In this document: positions 7,319-12,010 of the stretch, in pieces
How the letters are laid out: each line of letters starts with the position of its first letter
How positions within the stretch are numbered: position 1 is the stretch's first letter
From: Baffinella frigidus
Taxonomy: Eukaryota; Cryptophyceae; Cryptomonadales; Baffinellaceae
Assembly (NCBI GenBank): GCA_026770585.1
Contig: MU647289.1
Coordinates: forward strand, 96,180 to 108,189
Length of the DNA stretch: 12,010 nucleotides
Direction: 5' to 3'
The notes under the pieces: generated by a model
What the model saw: only the letters and a program-made list of their open reading frames with translations
Database searches by the model: none
Told to the model about the DNA's origin: nothing
Made by a program: the position numbers and the translations under genes

Positions 7319-7507
7319 CTGTGCTTTGTACGCGCAGGACCTCTGCTGTGTTGAGCATTATGTGTGCGATCCCTGCTGAACACTGCGTGGATGGGGCTGA
7401 GCAGTGGTGTCCGCGAGGAGCTCTCGTGGAGGGGAACTATTGGCTGCATGGGGGAGTGTTTCAGGGCGTTGGTGGAGGACAAGGTACACACAGGTCCGGT
7501 CTATCTC

Positions 7508-7632
7508 TTTGCACGAATAGACTGAGACAGAGCTAGGGGTTTGCACGAATAGACTGAGACAGCTAGGGGTCTCGATCGACGCAACGCTTACAGTAGGGAC
7601 ACCCTGATTTCGACTGTACCGAATAGACTGAG
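7508..7632 (+). repeat. Tandem repeat GCACGAATAGACTGAGACAG
   Basis: Two adjacent units of about 30-33 bp (7508-7540, 7541-7570) share TTTGCACGAATAGACTGAGA and CAG..CTAGGGGT. A partial third, CCGAATAGACTGAG, lies at 7619-7632. Confidence 0.8.
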
Positions 7633-7722
7633 TGTGAGAGTGGGGTGTTGGTGAAGGTCGAATAGGTACTGTGTACTCAAACTCGTCAAGCGGTCACGGC
7701 TACGTAGGACCTATGGAACACG

Positions 7723-7869
7723 ACTTGAACCGTGAACCGTGAACCATTGGAGCGGACCCTGGTACTAATCGGGGGAAAGGCGACCCTGGTACTAATCGAC
7801 GCTTACCTTGGTACTAATCCACGCTAATCTTGGTACTAATCGGGAGAAAGGTGACCCTGGTACTCATCT
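7723..7869 (+). repeat. Iterated CTGGTACTAATC boxes
   Basis: TGGTACTAATC or a close variant occurs five times (about 7759, 7786, 7808, 7830, 7857), spaced 22-27 bp apart. GGGGGAAAGGCGACC and GGGAGAAAGGTGACC lie between pairs. It is preceded by a short GAACCGT tandem at 7726-7745. This is minisatellite-like, with no function evident. Confidence 0.8.
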
Positions 7870-7895
7870 GGATTAGAGCCATGGGAGCTCACCCT

Positions 7896-7909
7896 GAGGT
7901 ACCCCTGTA
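7896..7909. mobile_element. MITE family M, solo right-end fragment
   Basis: GAGGTACCCCTGTA matches the right terminus of family M including the flanking TA. No left end is nearby. At 14 bp this may be a relic or chance. Confidence 0.45.
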
Positions 7910-7971
7910 CCGTCCGTACACGCTGGGTACGAACGGAGAAAGAGGCGCAAACACCCCCATCTCCGGGCGTC

Positions 7972-8069
7972 ATGCTTGCTGACAGGGACCTCGTGCTTGC
8001 TGACGTCAGCTGGGCGCTTGGAGCGGTTGCTGACTGGGGCGTCGTGCTTGCTGACATCAGCCGGGCGGC
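7972..8069 (+). repeat. Imperfect tandem repeat with GCTTGCTGAC boxes
   Basis: TCGTGCTTGCTGACGTCAGC at about 7991 and TCGTGCTTGCTGACATCAGC at about 8041 are nearly identical. Each is preceded by a shorter TTGCTGAC box, giving two units of about 50 bp. Open frames across it are driven by the repeat. Confidence 0.7.
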
Positions 8070-8124
8070 GTGGTGTCGGCAGGCACGTGGGTCAAACCCG
8101 AGCCGCGCGCGAGCACCCAACGCC

Positions 8125-8255
8125 TGTAGAGTGCTCGTGCCCTCTCTCGGTTCTACAAGGTCAAGGGGGTTAGGTGGTGAGGGGGTCAGGGGTTTATGGC
8201 GATCTCAGGTGTGAGTGCTGAGGGGTTCGTGTAGAGTGCTCATGCCCTCTCTCGG
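8125..8255 (+). repeat. 26-bp direct repeat, two copies
   Basis: TGTAGAGTGCTCGTGCCCTC plus TCTCGG at 8125-8150 recurs at 8230-8255 with one substitution (CTCGTG to CTCATG). The 79 bp between are G-rich and non-coding. Confidence 0.85.
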
Positions 8256-8281
8256 CGCCCCTGCACAGGCACAGCCTCGCT

Positions 8282-8338
8282 GGGGGTGCATACATCATGT
8301 ACATGGCGGCCGTGTTGGTGGTAATAAAGGTCTCTCTC
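8282..8338 (-). repeat. Dispersed repeat P, copy 2 (inverted)
   Basis: The reverse complement reads GAGAGAGACCTTTATTACCA and then CCAACACGGCCGCCATGTA. It matches copy 3 at 9163-9220 (GAGAGAGACCTGTATTAATG, then CCAACACGGCCGCCAGGT) and less closely copy 1. Confidence 0.75.
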
Positions 8339-8461
8339 ACACTGTGAGGCATGTCTCGATGGAGACTCACCGCGTGTTTTGAATGCCGGTGGTGTATAAC
8401 GATGTACAGGAGTTAATCGAAAATCAGGACACGCACCACCCCTAGGGTGGTCACAGGGCCC

Positions 8462-8651
8462 TACAGGGATACCTCGCCTAAGAACACCCTTGCTCGAGGG
8501 TCGGTCGGTCGTCGTGTTCTTAAATTAGTACCTGAGGGTTGACTAAATCTTGCTTTTAGTCAACTCTCGGGTACAAAATTAAGAACACGCAGACCCCAAA
8601 TTCGGTGCGGGTTCTTAACTGCTGGGTTCTTGTAACCCAGATACCCCTGTA
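8462..8651. mobile_element. Diverged family-M-like element with inner foldback
   Basis: The left end is TACAGGGATACCTCGCCTAA and the right end CCCAGATACCCCTGTA, both with flanking TA. These resemble family M termini. The centre (8513-8589) is a 35-bp inverted repeat with four mismatches and a 7-nt loop. Its arms contain CGTGTTCTTAA and GTTGACTAAA. The 190-bp element has no coding capacity. It may be a sister MITE family mobilised by the same transposase. Confidence 0.6.
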
Positions 8652-8987
8652 TGCATAGGCGTACTGTAGGACCCTCGGGCGGTGTGTGTCCTTAATTCCG
8701 AGTAACCCCTGTACAGCACGGAATCTCCGCGAGAGAGATGAGCGCCATTTGGAACTTCAGTTCCTTTCTTCCTTCCTCTCTTCCTTCCTCTCCTCCCCAC
8801 ATCCTCCCCAGAACCGCGCCCCCCCCTCCATACTCGCCTCCATGACGGCTAACCGGTGGTTTCCCCTTCAGGAGCGGTGGGGGCGGTGCAGCTGGCGCCG
8901 AGGGGGGGGGCAGGGAGGCGGGGAGCGGAGACGTCCGGGAGGGCAGTACACGAGCTGATGAGTTTTTGGTGGAAAGAGAGAGAGATG
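8652..8987. other. Low-complexity interval: (TTCC)n then G-rich DNA
   Basis: A TTCC/CTCC pyrimidine tract spans about 8759-8812 and ends in CCTCCCCAG, which would be a strong splice acceptor. Sequence after it, including an ATG at 8841, gives only a Gly/Arg-rich low-complexity frame. I see no gene. Confidence 0.5.
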
Positions 8988-9182
8988 TATTGGATAAACC
9001 TGCCCTTCAGAGAGAGCGACACCTGTATTACAGGGGTACCTCGCTCATAAGAAAGCGCCTCCTCCTAGGACCCTACAGTAGGGCTATGCCTAGGGCCTAG
9101 CGGGGGGGGGGGGCGTTCTTATGAGCGAGGTACCCCTGTATTGGATAAACCTGTCCTTCAGATAGAGAGAGACCTGTATTAA
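8988..9182 (+). repeat. ~43-bp direct repeats bracketing a MITE
   Basis: TATTGGATAAACCTGCCCTT at 8988 recurs as TATTGGATAAACCTGTCCTT at 9139. Each continues through CAG-(A/T)-AGAG and CCTGTATTA for about 43 bp. The MITE at 9031-9138 lies exactly between them, giving a 151-bp period. Confidence 0.8.
9029..9140. mobile_element. MITE family M, intact copy 2
   Basis: TA, then CAGGGGTACCTCGCTCATAA at 9031-9050, and TTATGAGCGAGGTACCCCTG ending at 9138, then TA. The inner CTAGGACC..CCTAGGGCC segment can fold back. The G13 run near 9102-9114 is likely length-variable. Confidence 0.88.
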
Positions 9183-9220
9183 TGCCAACACGGCCGCCAG
9201 GTCTACACCCCTACCGAATA
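9163..9220 (+). repeat. Dispersed repeat P, copy 3
   Basis: GAGAGAGACCTGTATTAATG and CCAACACGGCCGCCAGGT, then a TACACCCCTACCGA tail. Part of this copy is shared with the right 43-bp flank of the neighbouring MITE. Confidence 0.75.
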
Positions 9221-9258
9221 GCATAACACGACAGCGGCCAGCCCTGAAGTAGGATCGG

Positions 9259-9373
9259 TACAGGGGTACCTCGCTCATCAGAAACCGCCCCCCCCCCATA
9301 GGACCACCGTAGTGACTTAGGACAGGCCTACTGTAGGGGAGGGGCACTTTCTTATGAGCGAGGTACCCCTGTA
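9259..9373. mobile_element. MITE family M, intact copy 3
   Basis: TA, then CAGGGGTACCTCGCTCATCA at 9261-9280, and CTTATGAGCGAGGTACCCCT plus G ending at 9371, then TA. It is slightly diverged inside (GAAACCGCC rather than GAAAGCGCC). It has the same structure and length class as the other intact copies. Confidence 0.88.
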
Positions 9374-9675
9374 AAACCGCGCCACTTCAGTAACCTATGT
9401 GTGGCGGGGCGGGAGCACGGGCCCGCCTCGGGAGTCGCTCCGACACAATCCTCGCACCCCTTGGAATATTGTTCCCTCTTGACATATGGGGTATCCGTGT
9501 TTGGAGTTCTTATGCTTCAACCATGGGATACCATGAGCCTCATCAAGGCTGACTTGGGTTCGGTGTGTGTGTGAGCATGGCAACCAATTGGTATACCTTC
9601 ACCCACCCCAATAGAGCCACCCTTTATCCCCTCTGCACGAGCCTCTGCACTGGAGAGCTAAACGCGATCCGAAAG
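9374..9675. other. Non-coding interval
   Basis: No supported gene between MITE copy 3 and repeat R. It contains AATATT and other AT-rich stretches that might be part of the 3' region of the minus-strand CHAT gene. Confidence 0.45.
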
Positions 9676-9762
9676 CAAAAATGCTTTCTCTGCAGTCCTT
9701 TCTACGGAAGGGCGTGTCGTTGGGCTATGTTGGGCGAAATTAAAACCTAAAGGACCTAAAGG
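9676..9762 (+). repeat. Dispersed repeat R, copy 2, 3' of the CHAT gene
   Basis: It aligns over its full 87 bp with 5304-5390. On the minus strand it begins 25 bp after the CHAT gene TGA with CCTTTAGGTCCTTTAGGTTT, so it would form the transcript's 3' untranslated end or its terminator. Confidence 0.75.
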
Positions 9763-9787
9763 GCGGGCCCGTCCTTAGGCTGCGTCC

Positions 9788-11101
9788 TCACAATCGGCGG
9801 TTGGCCTTCTCCTGCTTCTTCGCCTTCTTCTCCTCCTTGTTCGCCTGCGTAGCAGCGTGTCTCTGCTCCTGTGAACTGAGCCCCGCCGCAGTCAGCGCCG
9901 CCGCCTCCCGCTCTGCCACTGCCTTACGCTCCGCCGCCTCCTTCTCCGCCGCCGCCTCCTCGGTCGCCGCCTCCTGCAGCAGCCTCCTCCTCGTGTTATC
10001 CGCAGTCCGTGCCGCCTCCGCCTCCTCCTTCTTCTTCGCCGCCTCCTCGGCAGCATGACGCGTCCCCGCCTCCTTCTCCGCCGCCGCCTCCTCGGTCGCC
10101 GCCTCCTGCAGCAGCCTCCTCCTCGTGTTATCCGCAGTCCGTGCCGCCTCCGCCTCCTCCTTCTTCTTCGCCGCCTCCTCGGCAGCATGACGCGTCCCCG
10201 CCTCCTTCTCCGCCGCCTCCTCCTCCTTCACCGACTTCCCAATCGCGCCGATAGCGCGCTTGATCTCCTCCGTCATGTGCTTGTGCGTGTCGTCCCCCCT
10301 CTGCTTCTGCCGGATCGAGAGCGACTCCCGGAAGAACATTAATGCCCCTTTCCGCGCCTCGGTGCTGACCGTTGGCGCCGCCGACTCGATCACGCCTCCG
10401 GCTTTCCACAGATCCGTGTACCCCGAGATTGACTGGTCGCCGAAGATGTCACGGAGTGCCTGTGTCTGGTACATGAGCAGGAACTTCCCGGCGACCAGCT
10501 CCCCATACTCGTACAGAGGGTACTTACGTTCCTCAACCAGGCCGTACAGTTTCACGGTCTCCCCGTCGAATTCCCAAGCTCGATACCCCCTGATGCCCTC
10601 CTCAGCCAGATCGAGATTGAAACCGAGCATCTGGAACCCCTTCAGCTCAGCCTGGCCCTTGCGGTTGTTGGCCATGCGCGTCACCTCATCGTCATCCTCC
10701 TCCTCCTCCCCCTCCCCATCGTCCTCAGAGGAGGAGGAGGCTGGTGCGGCAGGTGAGAAGTCTAGCGGCATGGAGTCGGGTGGTGGGGGGGATGGCTCCT
10801 CCTGCTCCTTCTCCTCCTCCTCCGCCAACTCCCGGAGCCCAAGCTCCCGCCAAACCGACCTTCCCGCAGCAGACCCCTGTTTCGAAACCCAATCGCCGTC
10901 CACAGCAGACCCGGGGCCCTTGCCGTCGTCCCACAGGATGCAGGGGCTCGCTGCGTTGCTCGCCCGGCTGCGCGGGTGCTTGGTGTCGATTACAGCGCAG
11001 GTCGTCTCGAACGCTGCTCCGTAGCACCCCGCGTTGTTCATGAGGTACCCGTAGAAGACTTTGCTGAAGGAGAGGCACCAAGAAACGTGCACCTCGCCGA
11101 C
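9788..11101 (-). CDS. CHAT/caspase-like protease, large last exon with coiled-coil tail
   Basis: This is the last exon of a gene that continues at 11444-11521. The frame follows the acceptor CGCACCCAG (AG at 11102-11103) and encodes 437 residues to TGA at 9788-9790. The start VGEVHVSWCLSFSKVFYGYL reads as the continuation of a CHAT fold, the part after the catalytic Cys. It ends near SPCILWDDGKGPG. Then come an acidic Pro/Ser/Glu linker (runs of E and D) and a globular stretch (KGFQMLGFNLDLAEEGIRGY to about GDDTHKH). The last ~148 residues are a charged Ala/Glu/Lys/Arg helix, probably coiled coil, with a 44-residue tandem repeat. The open frame extends into telomere repeats upstream, but those residues are repeat-coded, and the acceptor explains the boundary better. 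A GTG at 11092 is not a credible eukaryotic start. The substrate is unknown. Confidence 0.72.
   Translation of the reverse strand, partial: VGEVHVSWCLSFSKVFYGYLMNNAGCYGAAFETTCAVIDTKHPRSRASNAASPCILWDDGKGPGSAVDGDWVSKQGSAAGRSVWRELGLRELAEEEEKEQEEPSPPPPDSMPLDFSPAAPASSSSEDDGEGEEEEDDDEVTRMANNRKGQAELKGFQMLGFNLDLAEEGIRGYRAWEFDGETVKLYGLVEERKYPLYEYGELVAGKFLLMYQTQALRDIFGDQSISGYTDLWKAGGVIESAAPTVSTEARKGALMFFRESLSIRQKQRGDDTHKHMTEEIKRAIGAIGKSVKEEEAAEKEAGTRHAAEEAAKKKEEAEAARTADNTRRRLLQEAATEEAAAEKEAGTRHAAEEAAKKKEEAEAARTADNTRRRLLQEAATEEAAAEKEAAERKAVAEREAAALTAAGLSSQEQRHAATQANKEEKKAKKQEKANRRL
9936..10199 (-). repeat. 132-bp tandem repeat inside the CHAT-gene coiled coil
   Basis: Units at 9936-10067 and 10068-10199 appear identical base for base, and a third begins at 10200 and then diverges. 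Each encodes 44 residues including RHAAEEAAKKKEEAEAART and RRRLLQEAATEE. Identity at silent sites implies recent duplication or gene conversion. 132 bp is a whole number of codons, so copy-number change keeps the frame. Confidence 0.93.
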
Positions 11102-11443
11102 CTGGGTGCGGGTTTGGAGTTTAGGGGCTAGGGTGTAGGTGTTTAGGGTTTTAGGGTTTAGGGTTCAGGGTTGATGGTTCAGGGTTTAGGGGTTAGGGGT
11201 TAGGGGTTCGGGGTTAGGGGTTAGGGGTTATAGTTTAGGGTTTAGGGGTTCGGGGTTGGGGGTTAGGGGTTATAGTCTAGGGTTTAGGGTTCAGGGTTTG
11301 AGGTTTAGGGTTTAGGGGTTTAGGGGTTGGGGTTTAGGGGTTGAGGGTTAGGGGTTAGGGGTTAGGGGTTGGGGGTTATGGGTAAGGGGGTTAGAGGTTA
11401 GGGGTTAGGGGTTAGGGGTTAGAGGTTAGAGGTTAGGGGTTAC
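11102..11443 (-). repeat. Telomere-like tract acting as intron of the CHAT gene (342 bp)
   Basis: On the + strand this is GGGTTTA/GGGGTTA repeat. On the minus strand it starts GTAACCCCTAACCTC and ends CAAACCCGCACCCAG. It separates two exons of one recognisable protein fold in phase 0. Apart from about 25 bp at the acceptor end, it is entirely telomere-like repeat, mostly the 7-mer CCCCTAA. Confidence 0.75.
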
Positions 11444-11521
11444 CCAGCACACGACGTACGGCACGCCCTTGCGGTGCAGCTTGTTGCCCAGCTCGAGAGA
11501 GTTGCACGCGCTGAGCACCAC
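11444..11521 (-). CDS. CHAT/caspase-like protease, exon with catalytic Cys motif
   Basis: A 78-bp, 26-codon exon after CACAAACCAG and before GTAACC. It reads VVLSACNSLELGNKLHRKGV and then PYVVCW. This matches the central CHAT-domain strand, in which VVLxACNS carries the catalytic Cys and G[VI]P.VVxW follows. The phase is 0 at both ends, so CW joins directly to VGEVHVSW of the next exon. The upstream half of the domain, with the catalytic His (typically HFSGHG), is not visible and should lie to the right. Nearly every codon ends in G or C. Confidence 0.75.
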
Positions 11522-11610
11522 CTGGTTTGTGAGTTCGGGGTTAGGTTTTAGGGTTTAGGGGTTAGGTGTTAGGGGTTAGGGGTTAGATTTTTGGGGCCCA
11601 ACCCCCAACA
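11522..11610 (-). repeat. Telomere-like tract, probable intron 5' of the Cys exon
   Basis: GGGTTA/GGGGTTA repeats on +, C-rich on the minus strand, ending CTCACAAACCAG at the acceptor (AG at 11522-11523). If the donor is CAG|GTACGG at 11623, the intron is 102 bp. Confidence 0.6.
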
Positions 11611-11676
11611 GGGCTGGCCGTACCTGTTCGTGATGCCGGTCAAGGACGTCTCACCGGGCACCGAGTTGGCCGGTTC
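11611..11676. other. Unique island between telomere-like tracts; exon, strand unclear
   Basis: Two readings compete. On the minus strand, 11624-11649 ends AACAG|GTACGG and reads (x)VLDRHHEQ in phase 0 with VVLSACNS, as a small upstream CHAT exon. On the plus strand, 11612-11672 follows CCCAACCCCCAACAG and reads GWPYLFVMPVKDVSPGTELA. That resembles the C-terminal RDI..GEEL segment of a SET domain, with a possible GT donor after the Ala codon plus G. Both have high third-position GC. Orientation with the neighbouring gene favours minus; sequence resemblance favours plus. Confidence 0.45.
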
Positions 11677-11870
11677 GGGGTTGGGGGTTGGGGGCTGGAG
11701 GTTGGGGGTTGGGGGTTGGGGGTTGGGGGTTGGGGGTTGGGGGTCTGAGGTTGGGGGTTCGGGATTCAGGGTTCAGGGGTCAGGGGTCAGGGGTCAGGGG
11801 TCAGGGTTCAGGGTTCGGGGTTCAGGGTTCAGGGTTCAGGGTTCGGGGTTCAGGGTGCAGGGTTCAGGGT
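11677..11870 (+). repeat. Two blocks of variant telomere-like repeats
   Basis: 11677-11760 is a near-uniform GGGGGTTG array (8-bp period). 11761-11870 is GGGTTCA and GGGGTCA (7-bp period). Each variant is locally homogenised and differs from the GGGGTTA block at 11160-11445. A Gly/Ser/Val-repeat open frame across it is an artefact of the repeat. Confidence 0.88.
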
Positions 11871-11871
11871 T

Positions 11872-11955
11872 CCATGTAACATGCTACATGGTTTTTCTAT
11901 GGAAATTGGCATGTTTTCAACCTTCATTTTTTGCAAGTTACGCGGTTTTTCTATG
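11872..11955. repeat. Near-palindrome and short direct repeat in AT-rich DNA
   Basis: CCATGTAACATGCTACATGG (11872-11891) is a palindrome apart from one mismatched pair. GGTTTTTCTATG occurs at 11890-11901 and again at 11944-11955. The last 140 bases of the window are AT-rich with no coding signal. Confidence 0.6.
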
Positions 11956-12010
11956 ATTTTAGTACTACGAAACGTGCATATTTGCGTTTTTTATTTCTGT
12001 CAGATTTTTT

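Noticed and set aside
7277-7354. Plus-strand exon pair 7086-7124 plus 7277-7354
   Set aside because: It can be joined in phase (TALLDHRVSFSLE, then DPLVLEFLHGF), but its intron would be G-rich with a poor donor (GTGGGG). The minus-strand model over the same bases explains three exons and two tracts.
8841-8958. Small ATG frame after the (TTCC)n tract
   Set aside because: It is Gly/Arg low complexity, and the strong-looking acceptor CCTCCCCAG is a by-product of the pyrimidine repeat.
9892-10254. Poly-Arg and poly-Pro frames
   Set aside because: They are alternative frames of the 132-bp coding repeat, made by its CCGCCTCCT composition.
10260-11024. 254-codon plus-strand frame
   Set aside because: It is antisense to the CHAT exon. 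Its Ser- and Pro-rich composition is the mirror of the Glu/Lys/Ala coding strand.
11591-11956. 121-codon frame with GSGFRVQGSG repeats
   Set aside because: After the first ~30 residues it is pure translation of GGGTTCAGG-type repeats.
1-12010. tRNA, rRNA or bacterial operon features
   Set aside because: No cloverleaf with a T-loop, no rRNA core motifs, and no closely spaced same-strand ATG genes were seen. The telomere type and splice sites indicate a eukaryote.

Overview
The window looks like a subtelomeric region of a eukaryotic, probably algal or other protist, nuclear genome. It opens with about 90 bp of nearly pure CCCTAAA, the C-strand of the TTTAGGG (plant/green-alga type) telomere repeat. 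Seven further degenerate tracts lie inside the window. The rest is a mosaic of small foldback transposons, microsatellites, tandem repeats and gene pieces with very high third-position GC. There are no bacterial operons, no ribosome binding sites and no tRNA or rRNA genes that I can see. TTTAGGG telomeres occur in green algae, cryptophytes, dinoflagellates and others. One weak reading resembles the ASAF plastid-targeting signal of secondary red-plastid algae. The lineage is otherwise open.

Layout. 1-444: telomere repeats and a short CCACAG minisatellite. 445-1000: AT-richer DNA with a diverged direct repeat. 1004-1217: a possible minus-strand exon. 1379-2390: three foldback, MITE-like elements. 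2890-3430: GC-rich DNA with competing reading frames. 3659-3961: a clean ATG gene for a 100-residue protein with a signal peptide and two C2H2-like fingers. 4037-4905: a long C-rich telomere-like tract. 5300-6600: dispersed repeats and a MITE cluster. 6750-7318: the spliced 3' end of a minus-strand gene. 7510-8660: short repeats and a diverged MITE. 8990-9375: two intact MITEs. 9788-11521: a minus-strand gene for a CHAT/caspase-like protease with a coiled-coil tail. 11537-11870: more G-rich telomere-like blocks, then AT-rich DNA.

The main result is that several telomere-like tracts behave as introns. In two independent minus-strand genes the tracts lie exactly between exons, have GT and AG edges, keep the reading phase, and are transcribed as the C-rich strand. 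In the CHAT gene the exon upstream of the tract carries the catalytic Cys motif LSACNS and the exon downstream continues the same fold. In the gene at 6750-7318, three small exons join in phase across two such tracts and run to a stop. Two of these introns start GTAACC, and a third candidate starts GTAAAC. Each differs by one base from a C-strand telomere unit (CTAACC, CTAAAC). The C-rich strand also supplies the pyrimidine tract before the acceptor AG. Telomere-derived sequence may therefore be pre-adapted to become introns here.

A second theme is a Tc1/mariner-type MITE family (TIR CAGGGGTACCTCGCTCAT, TA flanks), with three intact, one rearranged, one diverged and two partial copies.
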